Assembly: GCF_004522215.1 (NCBI RefSeq)
Contig: NZ_SDLR01000003.1
Span: forward strand, 806,001-870,000
Length of the DNA stretch: 64,000 bases
Source: Ammoniphilus sp. YIM 78166
Lineage (GTDB): Bacteria > Bacillota > Bacilli > Aneurinibacillales > RAOX-1
Reading direction: 5' to 3'
Under the pieces are notes generated by a model. That model searched no databases, was not told the DNA's origin, and saw only the letters and a program-made list of their open reading frames with translations. Made by a program: the position numbers and the translations under genes. Shown here piece by piece: positions 51,264-61,340 of the stretch (the first letter of the stretch is position 1; each line of letters starts with the position of its first letter).

Positions 51264-51375
51264 TATAATAGAGTCTGAGCCGACTTATATGCGCTGCGTC
51301 TATTGCTTTCGGGTTGTGGAGCCCGTATAGACGTAAAGGAAAAAAAGGACCCAGCACATGGGTCCTTTTTCATTT
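51264..51375 (+). ncRNA. candidate small RNA with own promoter and terminator
   Basis: Between two minus-strand genes. A TATAAT box at 51264-51269 gives an RNA from about 51276. A main hairpin pairs CGTCTAT (51297-51303) with ATAGACG (51327-51333), and inside it CGGGTT pairs with AGCCCG around a GTGG loop. It ends with the intrinsic terminator AAAAGGACCCA/TGGGTCCTTTTT. There is no open frame and no downstream plus-strand gene, so it is not a leader. I do not recognise the family. Confidence 0.6.
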
Positions 51376-51423
51376 TTTAAGTTATTTTTACTTGTTCAAA
51401 ATAGTGGCGACTGAATCAGAAAA

Positions 51424-51474
51424 AAGAAGGAACCCTAGGATAGAGCTTACCCTCGAGCAGCCTTCTTTTGTATT
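51424..51474 (-). terminator. terminator of ppaC
   Basis: AAGAAGG/CCTTCTT arms around a 33-nt partly paired loop, just past the ppaC stop; T-run on the minus side. Confidence 0.55.
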
Positions 51475-51484
51475 CTACGAAAAA

Positions 51485-52417
51485 TTACTGTGCACTAAGA
51501 ACATCCGTCAACACAGGCACTATTTGCTTCTTGCGGGATACAACCCCTTTAAGAACAGCCGTGTTATCCTCAAGCGTCACATTGTACGCCTTCTCTACAG
51601 CTTTTGCTTGACGTCCAAGCGCTAAGCCAATAGAGTCGTTGTTTAAAATGTCCGTAACTACGAAAAAGAACATATCTAGTCCCTTGTCTTCAATTCGCTT
51701 AGAAAGAAGTTCTTCAAGCTCCTTCTTACGAGAAAGGACATCATTGGTATCAACCGCATTTACTTGTGCAATCTCCACCTTATAGCTTCCCATCTGGAAG
51801 TCTTTTGCATCTAAAGAAATCAACTGTTCTAGCGTCTTATCGCTTAAATCAGCTCCAGCTTTAAGCATCGCTAGTCCATAGCTTTCTAGTTCCACTCCTG
51901 CAATAGCCGCAAATTCACGTGCAGCTGCCACATCCTGCTCCGTGCAGGTTGGAGACTTAAACAACAACGTGTCAGAAATAATGGCAGAAAGCATAAGCCC
52001 AGCGGCTTCTTTAGAAATGGCGATCCCATTTTCCTTATAAATTTTATTTAAAATGGTTGTGGTACACCCAACCGGTTCAGCTCGATAGTATAGCGGGTCA
52101 CTTGTCTCAAAATTAGCAATGCGGTGGTGGTCAATAACCTCAAGTACACGGACTTGATCAATATCGTTAGCACTCTGTTGACGTTCGTTATGGTCCACAA
52201 GGATAACAGCCTTTACTTCACTAGACACGCTCTCAACTAAACGAGGTGCAGCCACGTTAAAGGATTCTAGGACAAATTTAGTTTCATTGTTTAGATCTCC
52301 AAGGCGAACGGGTTCAGCATCCATTCCAAGTTGCTTTTTTAACTCTGCATAAGCAACAGCAGAACAAATCGAATCCGTATCTGGATTTTTATGACCGAAA
52401 ATAAGTACTTTCTCCAT
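51485..52417 (-). CDS. ppaC: manganese-dependent inorganic pyrophosphatase
   Basis: A 310-residue family II pyrophosphatase. Metal ligands are in GHKNPDTDS (8-16), DHNE (about 75) and the DHH motif [10 protein letters not shown] (about 96-99). The C-terminal DHHA2 domain ends with [10 protein letters not shown], giving the conserved SRKKQ motif. It hydrolyses PPi in the cytoplasm. Single gene. Confidence 0.95.
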   Translation of the reverse strand: MEKVLIFGHKNPDTDSICSAVAYAELKKQLGMDAEPVRLGDLNNETKFVLESFNVAAPRLVESVSSEVKAVILVDHNERQQSANDIDQVRVLEVIDHHRIANFETSDPLYYRAEPVGCTTTILNKIYKENGIAISKEAAGLMLSAIISDTLLFKSPTCTEQDVAAAREFAAIAGVELESYGLAMLKAGADLSDKTLEQLISLDAKDFQMGSYKVEIAQVNAVDTNDVLSRKKELEELLSKRIEDKGLDMFFFVVTDILNNDSIGLALGRQAKAVEKAYNVTLEDNTAVLKGVVSRKKQIVPVLTDVLSAQ

Positions 52418-52519
52418 GTCTTTCTCTCCTCTATTTGCATACTGTGAAAAATTTAAACACCCAAACCTTATTTTATCAGATCTAGATCAGCCGAGAAAGT
52501 ATTCCACAAAAAAATGCAA

Positions 52520-53506
52520 CTACTTATGAAAAGTGAGCCGCTGAGCAAGAGCCTCTCCAACGGCTATACCCGATAAGAAGGCCGTTTCCATACGTGTTCG
52601 ACCAGAGGAATCCTCGGGGTATAGAAAGGCATCTCCCGCGATAAATAAAGGCTTCGTATTGGATCCTTCTAAAAATGGCATCCTGGCTGGTCGAGAAGCT
52701 TCAGCGTAGCTCCACCTTTTTAACTGCTTCATCTGAATGCTTTGCGGGTTTATGTCAACGTTAACCTTCTTCAGGATGGCTTCTAAAATCTCTTCATCTT
52801 GTTTTTCAAACCAGTCCGATGACCATGTACCCGTCATATAAATGCTTATAGATGGAAGGCTGGACATACCCTTTTGTTGATGATCCACGATTCTTTCTAT
52901 CCCTTCAGGCAACTCCTTGTCCCTGTAACCAGCGTTCCCCACCGCAAAGGGAGCATTGAGCCCTAGCAGTGCAACAAGACAAGGATGGAAATGAATATCA
53001 GACAGTACTCTAGCCGCATCTTTCCTTAGCTGAACTTGTTTTAACAGCGTGACAGCTTGTGGTGCAGGTGCTGTGATAACAAGCGACTCTGTATAAATGC
53101 TTTCTCCATCTTCCAGGTAGAGAAGGAAACCCTCTTCACGCTCTAGGATCTGTTCTACTTTAACGTCGAGTTGAAGCTCTATTCCTTGCGCTAGATACGT
53201 TACTAATTGTTCCATTCCTCCTACACTCCTATATCTTGGATGAGACTCCCCAAACCAGTGCTCGATCAACCCATTCTGTAACCATTGATCTACACTTTTC
53301 CTGAAGGTCGCAGAGCGCACAGAGAAGAACTGGGCACCGTAGTCGACTAATGCCTCACCGAACCGGACAGTAGCTAGCCTTCCACCTATAGAGACATTTT
53401 TTTCAAGCAGGAGAATAGAATCGATCCCTTTCTCCTTCAGCGTGCGCATTGCCATTATTCCTGTCAGGCCGCCGCCAACTACAACTGCTTGGTATATGTT
53501 TTGCAT
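52520..53506 (-). CDS. FAD-dependent oxidoreductase (renalase-like)
   Basis: A 328-residue flavoprotein. The Rossmann motif VVVGGGLTGIMAMRTLKEKG (9-28), EKNVSIGGRLAT and the C-terminal FIAGDAFLYP...RTRMETAFLSGIAVGEAL place it in the NAD(P)/FAD oxidoreductase family with renalase/amine-oxidase-like features. The substrate is unknown. It lies 6 bp after the phosphoesterase gene, so probably in the same operon. Confidence 0.88.
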   Translation of the reverse strand: MQNIYQAVVVGGGLTGIMAMRTLKEKGIDSILLLEKNVSIGGRLATVRFGEALVDYGAQFFSVRSATFRKSVDQWLQNGLIEHWFGESHPRYRSVGGMEQLVTYLAQGIELQLDVKVEQILEREEGFLLYLEDGESIYTESLVITAPAPQAVTLLKQVQLRKDAARVLSDIHFHPCLVALLGLNAPFAVGNAGYRDKELPEGIERIVDHQQKGMSSLPSISIYMTGTWSSDWFEKQDEEILEAILKKVNVDINPQSIQMKQLKRWSYAEASRPARMPFLEGSNTKPLFIAGDAFLYPEDSSGRTRMETAFLSGIAVGEALAQRLTFHK

Positions 53507-53512
53507 TGTGTA

Positions 53513-54232
53513 CTAGAACCTTCCGGAACGAACTACATTGATCATTTTTTCTGCATTAGGATAATCACTTTCCGTGTACTGTTGTACAACTCTTTCTATA
53601 TCATAATTAACCCTTTGGATCGTAGTCGTGAAGCTGTCTCTTCCCAGTTCCACGATGGCGTATGAAGCCTTAGGCAAACCATCAAAAGGAAGCCCAACAC
53701 TCCCAATATTAAGTACGACCTTCCCGCCGATGTACCTTACATAGGGGCGGTGAATATGAGCATAGAGGTATACCTCTGCGTTCGTTCCCGACATGAACGT
53801 TGTCTTCAGGACTTCTTCAGAAGCGTCAGGGGGCACGATGTCAAACAAACTGACTGGCGTGGCATGAAAACCGAAAAAAGATATTCCTTCATATTCTCCT
53901 TGGATCTCCATGGGAAGATTATTTAGGTATTGAATATCATCGGCATCCAAATGAGATAGCGTCCACTCACGTTCCCGATTCATCATTTCTAAGACTGGTT
54001 CGGGCACTTCTCCTGCCCTGACGCCACGAACTACCCATTCATCTGCGTTTCCCTTAATCACTTCTGTTTGTAAGGACTGAACTAGTTGCAACGCTCGCTT
54101 AGGTTCTGGTCCCCGATAACACAGATCCCCCAAAACATAGATTTTATCAATCTGTCTTATTTCGATATCCCTCAATACCGCTTCCAGTGCCACAGCATTT
54201 CCGTGTATGTCTGAAATAAAAGCCAGCTTCAC
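53513..54232 (-). CDS. calcineurin-like metallophosphoesterase (YfcE-like)
   Basis: A 239-residue protein. Metal motifs DIHGN (8-12), GDLCYRGP, GNADEW (about 76) and AHIHRPY (about 158) are complete, then NIGSVGLP. The order fits YfcE/MJ0936-type phosphodiesterases. GTG 54232 follows AAGGAGTGA and gives the expected N-terminus KLAFISDIHGN. Substrate unknown. Confidence 0.88.
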   Translation of the reverse strand: MKLAFISDIHGNAVALEAVLRDIEIRQIDKIYVLGDLCYRGPEPKRALQLVQSLQTEVIKGNADEWVVRGVRAGEVPEPVLEMMNREREWTLSHLDADDIQYLNNLPMEIQGEYEGISFFGFHATPVSLFDIVPPDASEEVLKTTFMSGTNAEVYLYAHIHRPYVRYIGGKVVLNIGSVGLPFDGLPKASYAIVELGRDSFTTTIQRVNYDIERVVQQYTESDYPNAEKMINVVRSGRF

Positions 54233-54299
54233 TGCTATCACTCCTTTTATTACCAACTCTACCACGGTCTCAACCGAAAGTCTAAGATTAAAACATAAG

Positions 54300-54338
54300 A
54301 AAAAGCGACTGTATCCCTGTATGCAGCCGCTCTTCTTT
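54300..54338 (-). terminator. terminator of pdaA
   Basis: On the minus strand GCGGCTG/CAGTCGC stem then TTTTTCTT, directly after the stop codon. Confidence 0.7.
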
Positions 54339-54341
54339 CAA

Positions 54342-55124
54342 CTAATAGCTTTTCGTTTTCAACTCATCCAAGCTTTTAAATTCATAGCCTTGTTTTCTTG
54401 CGTCATCAATGATTTGAGCAAGAGCATCCGCGTTATCTTTTGACACGGAGTGCAGCAAGATAACGGCACCTGGGTGAATCTGAGCCATGACCTTTTCATA
54501 AGCATAGCGTGAACCCATTCTTACCTTGGTGTCCCAATCCTTGTACGCCACAGACCAGAATACATTCGTAAAACCAAGGTCCTTACTTACCGCTAATGTC
54601 CTTTCACTAAAAATGCCACGTGGGGTTCGTAGGTATTTCATTTCTTTTTGTCCTGTCACTTGTGTAACTTCTTCCTTCACCCGAAGAAGCTCTGTTTTCA
54701 TTTTTTCTGGAGAAATCCGGCTCATATCGGGGTGACTCCAAGAATGGTTTCCAATTAAATGTCCTTCATTCACCATTCTTTTCAAGAGTTCAGGTTGATC
54801 CTTAATGTAATGACCAGTGACAAAGAAGATGGCGGGAACCTTTTTTTGTTTCAAGACATCTAAAATTTGGGGCGTAAATCCATTTTCATACCCGTTGTCG
54901 AAGGTTAGATACAGCTCTTTTTTTGAGGTATCACCTAAAAAGATCGCTCCATGCTTTTGTACTATGTCCTTAAACCCTTCTTGATCTATGGAAGCTAGCT
55001 CGCCATTCTTACTTTTTTTAAACCCAAAGTGAAAAGATTGATCCATTGAAGCAGCGGTAATGGGCTGCATACTCATGCAACAAAGCAGCGCCAAGACAAT
55101 GAGACTTATACGGTTCAATTTCAT
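54342..55124 (-). CDS. pdaA: PdaA-like polysaccharide deacetylase
   Basis: A 260-residue secreted protein: signal peptide (1-25, ending ITAAS), then the NodB domain with TFDNGYENG in place of the usual TFDDG, HSWSHPDM (metal His), LRTPRG and ILLHSVS. The TFDNGYENG variant is typical of PdaA, which deacetylates muramic acid to make the delta-lactam of spore cortex. It fits a spore former. Single gene. Confidence 0.92.
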   Translation of the reverse strand: MKLNRISLIVLALLCCMSMQPITAASMDQSFHFGFKKSKNGELASIDQEGFKDIVQKHGAIFLGDTSKKELYLTFDNGYENGFTPQILDVLKQKKVPAIFFVTGHYIKDQPELLKRMVNEGHLIGNHSWSHPDMSRISPEKMKTELLRVKEEVTQVTGQKEMKYLRTPRGIFSERTLAVSKDLGFTNVFWSVAYKDWDTKVRMGSRYAYEKVMAQIHPGAVILLHSVSKDNADALAQIIDDARKQGYEFKSLDELKTKSY

Positions 55125-55216
55125 GTCGTTTCATTCCTCCTGTCACGTACTGGTAACAAGAATAATGTTCCACAAAGCCCAACGTTTCATTTTGGGATTT
55201 CTTTCCACAACAAAAA

Positions 55217-55241
55217 AACCCTTAACACTCGGTTAAGGGTC
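55217..55241 (-). terminator. terminator of the Grx-TrxR gene
   Basis: Stem ACCCTTAAC/GTTAAGGGT followed by seven T on the minus strand. Confidence 0.85.
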
Positions 55242-55248
55242 AAGGGAT

Positions 55249-56502
55249 TTAGCTGTATTGTGGTCTGAGCTTCGTTCTTTGGTTTACGAACTGGTCAGCT
55301 CCAAGAGCTGCGATGGCACCATCGGCTGCGGAAAGTACCGCTTGCTTAATTGGGGTTCGACGAGCATCGCCGCCGGCAAATACGCCTTCGACAGAGGTGC
55401 GAAGGTGGGTATCTACATTAATATAGCCTTCGTCATCTCGATCCACCGCATTTTTAAGGAAGTCCGTCCCTGGCTTCATTCCTGCCAAGTATAAGAACAC
55501 TCCATCAACCGTCCATTCTTTCTCATTTTTCGAATCATCGACGATCACCAATTTTTCTACTTTGTTCTGTCCTTTAATGGCTTTTAGTCGGTGTTTATAA
55601 TGAATGCTGACATTCGATTTAGTTTCTAGCTCAGACAAGTCAACCTCACCCTTGAATTTAGATAAAGGAACGATCAGCTTGACTTCTTTCGCAAATTTGG
55701 AGAGGGCTTCCGCTTCGTGTACAGCTTCCTCATTTTCTCCTACTACAGCAACAACTCGATCTTGGAAGAAGGCAGCGTCGCATGTAGAGCAATAACTTAC
55801 CCCGCGTCCCGTAAATTCTTCTTCCCCATCAATTTTGCTCGACGGCGCTTTTGCTCCTACGGCTATGAATACCGTTTTCGCTTTAATTTTTCCTTCCGGA
55901 AGTTCTAGAATTTTAATGTCAGTTTGACTAAAATCAACACCCAGCACATGGCTTCTTACAAACGTGGTTCCAAAATCCTTAGCTTGGGCCTGCATCGTTT
56001 GTACTAGCTCTAAGCCTGTCAATTCTCCTCGGACGCCAGGATAGTTTGCGATCTTATGAGTAATAGCCAAGGTTCCAGCAGCAGGAGCCTTATCGATCAC
56101 TAAGGTTTTCAACTTTCCTCTAGAGGCATACACGGCAGCAGACGCCCCAGCTGGGCCAGCTCCAATACATACAAGATCCCACACCTCATCTAGTATCGCT
56201 TGATCAACGTTCTGGAAAATATCTTCATCGGTTTCTTTGGCTTCCGTCGCAACCGGTTTAGGTTCGTCTGTGATACCGAGATACTGCTTCATTTTATTAG
56301 GACGGTATCCAATAAAGGCTTCCCCGTCGATAAAGGTGACGGGGGTGGAAAACATCCCCTTTTCATGAAGATCATTAAAGAAATCAGGATTCACGGTAAC
56401 ATTTCGTTCTTCGTATTCTAATCCCCATTCCTTTAGTTCATTTTTGATTTTTTCGCAATAAGGACAACCTGTACTGCTATAAACAATAACCTCTCTAGCC
56501 AT
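55249..56502 (-). CDS. glutaredoxin-thioredoxin reductase fusion
   Basis: A 417-residue fusion. Residues 1-76 form a glutaredoxin with CPYC (12-15) and TPV cis-Pro. A linker of about 35 residues follows, then a low-Mr thioredoxin-reductase with FAD motif CIGAGPAGASAAVYA, redox pair CSTC (about 242-245, followed by DAAFF rather than DGAFF), an NADPH motif with VVGENEEAVHEA and the FAD-binding FAGGDARRTPIKQ. ATG 56502 follows AAGGAGTGA. It probably transfers electrons from NADPH through Grx to a disulfide or peroxidase partner. Confidence 0.9.
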   Translation of the reverse strand: MAREVIVYSSTGCPYCEKIKNELKEWGLEYEERNVTVNPDFFNDLHEKGMFSTPVTFIDGEAFIGYRPNKMKQYLGITDEPKPVATEAKETDEDIFQNVDQAILDEVWDLVCIGAGPAGASAAVYASRGKLKTLVIDKAPAAGTLAITHKIANYPGVRGELTGLELVQTMQAQAKDFGTTFVRSHVLGVDFSQTDIKILELPEGKIKAKTVFIAVGAKAPSSKIDGEEEFTGRGVSYCSTCDAAFFQDRVVAVVGENEEAVHEAEALSKFAKEVKLIVPLSKFKGEVDLSELETKSNVSIHYKHRLKAIKGQNKVEKLVIVDDSKNEKEWTVDGVFLYLAGMKPGTDFLKNAVDRDDEGYINVDTHLRTSVEGVFAGGDARRTPIKQAVLSAADGAIAALGADQFVNQRTKLRPQYS

Positions 56503-56645
56503 AACTACGTCACTCCTTTTATTATAGTTACGATTCAATCATGAATCGGTATTAACCTTGCTGCGGCCACACTGTTAATTGTAATGGTTTCATTCTAGTA
56601 ATGATTATACCCTGATTGTCCAGTCGAATCAAGAGTATTTTCAGT

Positions 56646-56677
56646 GAAAAAAAAGAAGCCTTTTTATTAGGCTTCCT
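56646..56677 (-). terminator. terminator of the glycolate operon
   Basis: On the minus strand GAAGCCT/AGGCTTC stem then eight T, 15 bp past the permease stop codon. Confidence 0.85.
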
Positions 56678-56690
56678 ACTTATGGACAGT

Positions 56691-58493
56691 CTATGTGGCG
56701 ATATTCTTTTTGGATTGTAGCTGGTTAAGCTTCCTCTGGTTGGAGCTTATAATGTAAATGGCCGCAATAGCAATTCCCAAGGCAATAAATGTGCCCATAT
56801 TCAAAAGGCCTTTCTGTGAATACCAAACAATTGAATACCCGATTGAACCCAGGACAAGGGCATAATACGTGAACGGAAAGATCGTCTGACGTATAATGAA
56901 GCCCTCTTTGCCAACCAGCCCAACCACAGCTGAAGCGGCAACTACATTATGAACACAAATCATGTTTCCAGCCGCTCCGCCAACAGCCTGAAGAGCGACA
57001 ATCCAGGTTGGGTCAACAGCAATCCGCTCCCCAACACCAAATTGGAATAGAGCAAACATCATGTTGCTAACCGTGTTGCTTCCGGCTACAAAAGCACCTA
57101 ACCCACCAATAAAAGGAGCAAAGATCGGCCAACTAGAGCCTGTAAGAGCTGCTACTCCCTCGGCCAACGCGATAGGCATTCTCTCGTAACCTGCTATCCC
57201 GCCTCCCGTATTAATGAACACTTGAACCATGGGGACTGTAAAAATTAATGCAGTCGATGCGGCTAGCATGGTTTTAGCTGAACTACTCCACGCTCTAGCG
57301 TATGCGGCTCCATCCATTCGATGTAGGAAGAAGGTAATCAAAGAGACCAAGATGAAGATAGTACCCGGAAGATAGAGAGGCTGGAAGCTAGCCGTAATTT
57401 CTGTGCCAAATAGGTTATTAAAGCTAACCGTCCAAGAACGAAGCAAATCCATGAATGGAAGTGCTTTCAAACGAGTAGCGACTAAGAACACTCCGACTAG
57501 GATATAAGGTGCCCAAGCTCGGATCATACCCATGTCTCCATGCTTGCTAGAGATGTCTTTAATCTCAATTTTACCCGTCCATTCCGGATCCCAACTGTCT
57601 CTTCTATCGAAGTCCCAGCACTCACTCTTAGAAGGCATGAGAAAACCTTTTTTGGCTGCTGTAATGACAACCGCTAATCCCACTAACCCTCCAATCATGG
57701 AAGGAAATTCTGGTCCCAAAACATTTGCGACGATTAAATAGGGTATAGTCATAGCAAAAGCCGAGAATAATGCAAACTTCCAAATTTTCAAACCCTCACG
57801 GAACGACTTATTCTTACCATAATATTTAGTCATAAGAGCTACAACAAATAAGGGAACAAGTGTACCTGCGATGGCGTGAAGAAGAGCGACTTTTGTACCA
57901 ACCATAGCCAAGAACTGACTCCAGTCCGCATAACCCATGCTTGACGCAAATTCTTTTACAGAGTCACTTGAACTAAGACCGCTGCCAATCCCAACTAAGA
58001 TTGGCGTGCCGACGGCACCAAAGGAAACAGGAGTGCTCTGAATAATCATCCCCGCCATAACGGCTGCAACGGCCGGGAAGCCTAGACCAACCATAAGTGG
58101 AACAGCAACCGCAGCAGGTGTTCCAAAGCCAGCTGCTCCTTCAATGAATGAACCGAATAACCAGGCTATGATAATAACTTGGACTCTCCGATCAGGCGTA
58201 ATATCGGTAAAGCCTTGGCGAATGGTTTTCAGCCCTCCGCTTTCTTGCAAAGTGTTTAATAGAAGAATCGCACCAAATATGATGAAAAGAAGAGTACCTG
58301 CGACAACTAATCCGTTGACAGAGGCAGCAGCAACTTGTGCACCTGGTACTTTCCACACAAATAGGGCCAATATAACCACGACCCCATAAGAAATGGGCAT
58401 GGCTTTACTAGCTGGCCATCGGAGAGCGACGAGAAACAAAGCCACAGCTATAATCGGCAACAAAGAGAGAAAAGCTAACGTTCCAGTTCCCAT
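56691..58493 (-). CDS. L-lactate permease family glycolate/lactate transporter
   Basis: A 600-residue LctP-family protein with about 13 spans. Family motifs: [15 protein letters not shown] (about 115), [15 protein letters not shown] (about 147), [15 protein letters not shown] and [18 protein letters not shown] near the C-terminus. It imports 2-hydroxy acids with H+. Last in the glc operon, so glycolate is the likely substrate (GlcA-like), though lactate cannot be excluded. A hairpin lies between it and glcD. Confidence 0.92.
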   Translation of the reverse strand: MGTGTLAFLSLLPIIAVALFLVALRWPASKAMPISYGVVVILALFVWKVPGAQVAAASVNGLVVAGTLLFIIFGAILLLNTLQESGGLKTIRQGFTDITPDRRVQVIIIAWLFGSFIEGAAGFGTPAAVAVPLMVGLGFPAVAAVMAGMIIQSTPVSFGAVGTPILVGIGSGLSSSDSVKEFASSMGYADWSQFLAMVGTKVALLHAIAGTLVPLFVVALMTKYYGKNKSFREGLKIWKFALFSAFAMTIPYLIVANVLGPEFPSMIGGLVGLAVVITAAKKGFLMPSKSECWDFDRRDSWDPEWTGKIEIKDISSKHGDMGMIRAWAPYILVGVFLVATRLKALPFMDLLRSWTVSFNNLFGTEITASFQPLYLPGTIFILVSLITFFLHRMDGAAYARAWSSSAKTMLAASTALIFTVPMVQVFINTGGGIAGYERMPIALAEGVAALTGSSWPIFAPFIGGLGAFVAGSNTVSNMMFALFQFGVGERIAVDPTWIVALQAVGGAAGNMICVHNVVAASAVVGLVGKEGFIIRQTIFPFTYYALVLGSIGYSIVWYSQKGLLNMGTFIALGIAIAAIYIISSNQRKLNQLQSKKNIAT

Positions 58494-58528
58494 ATCTCAG
58501 TTCACCTCTTCTTAAAAATTTATATATA

Positions 58529-58559
58529 CGTGTAGAGAAGACTTACTCCTCTCTACACG
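58529..58559 (-). other. intercistronic hairpin, glcD-permease
   Basis: Stem CGTGTAGAG/CTCTACACG in the 74-bp gap between glcD and the permease gene. It lacks a T-run, so partial attenuation or mRNA processing that adjusts permease level is more likely than termination. Confidence 0.5.
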
Positions 58560-58567
58560 CAGATACC

Positions 58568-59989
58568 TTAGGAGCTGAAAGCTTTCCGAATTTCCGCACA
58601 ACGACTAGGCTTAGGAAAAAGCTTATCTGGGTTTAACAGGTTGTTCGGATTGAATACATCGCGGATACTAGTTTGTGCTGCTAATTCTTGATCAGAAAAA
58701 ACAAACGTCATTTCGTGCTGCTTTTCAATTCCTACCCCATGTTCACCCGTAATGGAGCCCCCAACATCAGCACAAACCTTAAGTACATCAGACCCTACTT
58801 GGGACGCGAGCTCTGTTTCCCCTGGTTTACGAGCATCAAATAAGATGAGCGGATGAAGATTCCCATCCCCAGCGTGAAACACGTTAGCGATGCGTAATCC
58901 CGATTGCGAGCTGATTGCCTCAATTTTTTCAAGAACCTCTGGCAAGCGGCTGCGTGGGATGACACCATCTTGAACGAGATAATCGGGAGAGATGGCACCC
59001 ATAGCGGGAAAAGCGGTTTTTCGATTGGCCCACCAGCGAGCGCGCTCCTGGTCATTTTCTGCGACCTTGACTTGGGTAACGTTTCTTTTTTGGCATACTT
59101 CAAGGATCTCTTCGATTTGTGGTTCAATCCCCGCCGCGATACCGTCTACTTCTATTAGGAGCAGGGCTTTTAGTCCTTCTGGGTGTCCAACAGGGTAGTT
59201 TCCAGCTTCTACACCTATAATCGCAACTTCGTCCATCATTTCTAATGCAGCAGGAACTATCCCGGCGGCAATGATATCGGATACCGCGTAACTAGCGTCC
59301 TCTACGTTATTAAAGTAAGCTAGGACCGTACGCTTATCTTCCGGATTCTTAAGGATACGAACGGTAATTTTCGTCACAATCGCCAGGGTTCCCTCGGAAC
59401 CTGTTAATAAACCCATGAGATCATATCCGGGGGAATCAGGTGCCCCGCCAATCTCTATGATGTCTCCATTCGCAAGAACCAGCTCCATCCCGAGTACATG
59501 ATTGGTGGTCACCCCATATTTTAAACAATGTGCACCACCGGCATTTTCCGCCACATTACCGCCGATGGTGCAAGCATACTGACTGGAAGGATCCGGTGCG
59601 TAATAGTAGCCTTTACTTGCTACAGAATTGGTTAGCTTTAAGTTCACATACCCTGGCTCCACAACAGCTAATCGATTTTCCAGGTCGACATGGAGGAGCC
59701 TTTTCATCTTTACCAAACTGATAATCACTTCTCCTCCTAGAGGAGTAGCTCCTCCACTTAGTCCCGTTCCCGCTCCGCGAGGTATAAAAGGAATGTTTTG
59801 GGCGGAGAGTAGCTTTACGATCCTTGACACTTCCAATGTAGAGGAAGGAAAAACAACGGCACGCGGAGGCTGCTTATGAATGGTGTAACCATCACACTCA
59901 TATGCGATCAAGTCTTCCTTACGGAACAGGACCGTGCCTTTACCCGTAATTTCCGTTAACTGCTGAATAATAGGATCTTGATTGCTCAT
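58568..59989 (-). CDS. glcD: glycolate oxidase subunit GlcD
   Basis: A 473-residue FAD-linked subunit. FAD-binding PCMH domain: FIPRGAGTGLSGGATPLGG (about 95-113), GGNVAENAGGAHCLKYGVT. The C-terminal FAD-oxidase domain has FHAGDGNLHPLIL and GSITGEHGVGIEK. It oxidises glycolate (or D-lactate) to the 2-oxo acid, passing electrons to GlcE/GlcF and the quinone pool. Its start overlaps glcF by 4 bp. Confidence 0.95.
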   Translation of the reverse strand: MSNQDPIIQQLTEITGKGTVLFRKEDLIAYECDGYTIHKQPPRAVVFPSSTLEVSRIVKLLSAQNIPFIPRGAGTGLSGGATPLGGEVIISLVKMKRLLHVDLENRLAVVEPGYVNLKLTNSVASKGYYYAPDPSSQYACTIGGNVAENAGGAHCLKYGVTTNHVLGMELVLANGDIIEIGGAPDSPGYDLMGLLTGSEGTLAIVTKITVRILKNPEDKRTVLAYFNNVEDASYAVSDIIAAGIVPAALEMMDEVAIIGVEAGNYPVGHPEGLKALLLIEVDGIAAGIEPQIEEILEVCQKRNVTQVKVAENDQERARWWANRKTAFPAMGAISPDYLVQDGVIPRSRLPEVLEKIEAISSQSGLRIANVFHAGDGNLHPLILFDARKPGETELASQVGSDVLKVCADVGGSITGEHGVGIEKQHEMTFVFSDQELAAQTSIRDVFNPNNLLNPDKLFPKPSRCAEIRKAFSS

Positions 59990-61338
59990 GAACTACCCTC
60001 CCCCTTTCTTTTCTCATCCTCCAGTTGATAGGACCGATCCAGAAGTTGGATGGTATGCACGACTTTTGCGCTTCGACCATGCTTAGCAACCCCCATCGTC
60101 ATTTGAAGCATACACCCCGGATTGCCCATCGAAATCATATCAACTTCTTGAGGGACAAAGGACATCTTCTCATCTAAAACCTTTCCGGCCATCTCTGGAT
60201 TCGTTAGGTTATAGATCCCCGCACTACCACAGCAACGGTCTGCATTGGGCATTTCCACCATTTGAACCCCCGGGATATCTCGCAGCAGTTCTCTTGGCTG
60301 ATTGCGTACGCCTTGCCCATGCGCAAGGTGACACGCATCATGATAAGTCACTTTCGTCTCAATAGATCCCTGGGGCTTTTGGTAGCCTTGTTCTACCAGG
60401 AATTTGGACACATCCTCGATCTTTTCAGCAAATTGCTCCGCCTTTTCTTTGTATTCCGGATCATGGTGGAAGAGCTCTGGATATTCCTTCAGGGCACACC
60501 CGCAGCCTGCAGCATTAACAACGACTTTATCTACATCTGCCGCTAAAAAGGCGTCAATGTTTTGCTTTGCCAATCTTTTTCCCTCTTCACGATCACCCGC
60601 ATGGATATGAAGGGCTCCGCAGCAACGCTGGCTCCTTGGTACCACGACCTCATAGCCATTCCTAGTTAAGACACGCACGGTAGCCTCATTGATATCACCA
60701 AACATAACATCCATAACACAGCCCGTTAGCAGCGCGACGCGCTGTTTGGTTTCCCCTTTGGCAACAATGACTTCCGGGTACTTCTTCATCACCGGGTCTT
60801 GAACAGCTGGCATAATCGCTTCCATTTCTTGCAGATGTTTCGGCATGACCTTAATCAAACCTGATTTGCGAACGATGGATTGCATTCCACTCCTTTGGTA
60901 TACCTTCATGAGTCCACCTAAGGCGTGCAGACGGTTTGGGTGTGGAAACACCCCGCGAAGGAAAAACTTGCTTATCCCTGCTTTCCATCCCTTAAGCGGA
61001 ATCGCCTTACGGATTTGCCCGCGTGCTTCTTCAATTAATGCACCGACTTGAACGCCAGACGGACAGGCGGTCTCACAAGCTCGGCAGTCTAGACAAGTGA
61101 AGATAGGATCTTCGAATGCCTCATTAACGGTCATCTTTCCTTCTGCAACCGACTTAATCAAATGGACTCGCCCGCGAGGAGATTGTTGTTCGTGTCCCGT
61201 TTCTAGGTAGGTGGGACAGGATTCAAGGCACATCCCACAATGGACACAGGCTGAGAACTTATTTTCATCTGGTGGATCCTCCCATAGGAAGTTGCTTTTC
61301 GATTGGCATGGGGGCTCCAGCTTCAGTGAAGTTGACAT
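59986..61338 (-). CDS. glcF: glycolate oxidase iron-sulfur subunit GlcF
   Basis: A 450-residue subunit with two [4Fe-4S] motifs, CVHCGMCLESCP (about 29-40) and CLDCRACETACP (about 82-93), and two CCG domains (SQRCCGALHIHAG, ADRCCGSAG). ATG 61338 has GTAGGAGGGA upstream; the frame open farther upstream overlaps glcE and lacks RBS support. It carries electrons from GlcD to quinone at the membrane face. Two bp separate it from glcE. Confidence 0.95.
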   Translation of the reverse strand: MSTSLKLEPPCQSKSNFLWEDPPDENKFSACVHCGMCLESCPTYLETGHEQQSPRGRVHLIKSVAEGKMTVNEAFEDPIFTCLDCRACETACPSGVQVGALIEEARGQIRKAIPLKGWKAGISKFFLRGVFPHPNRLHALGGLMKVYQRSGMQSIVRKSGLIKVMPKHLQEMEAIMPAVQDPVMKKYPEVIVAKGETKQRVALLTGCVMDVMFGDINEATVRVLTRNGYEVVVPRSQRCCGALHIHAGDREEGKRLAKQNIDAFLAADVDKVVVNAAGCGCALKEYPELFHHDPEYKEKAEQFAEKIEDVSKFLVEQGYQKPQGSIETKVTYHDACHLAHGQGVRNQPRELLRDIPGVQMVEMPNADRCCGSAGIYNLTNPEMAGKVLDEKMSFVPQEVDMISMGNPGCMLQMTMGVAKHGRSAKVVHTIQLLDRSYQLEDEKRKGEGSS

Positions 61339-61340
61339 CT

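Noticed and set aside
51314..51625. 103-codon plus-strand frame
   Set aside because: Starts inside the small RNA and continues antisense to ppaC; no RBS.
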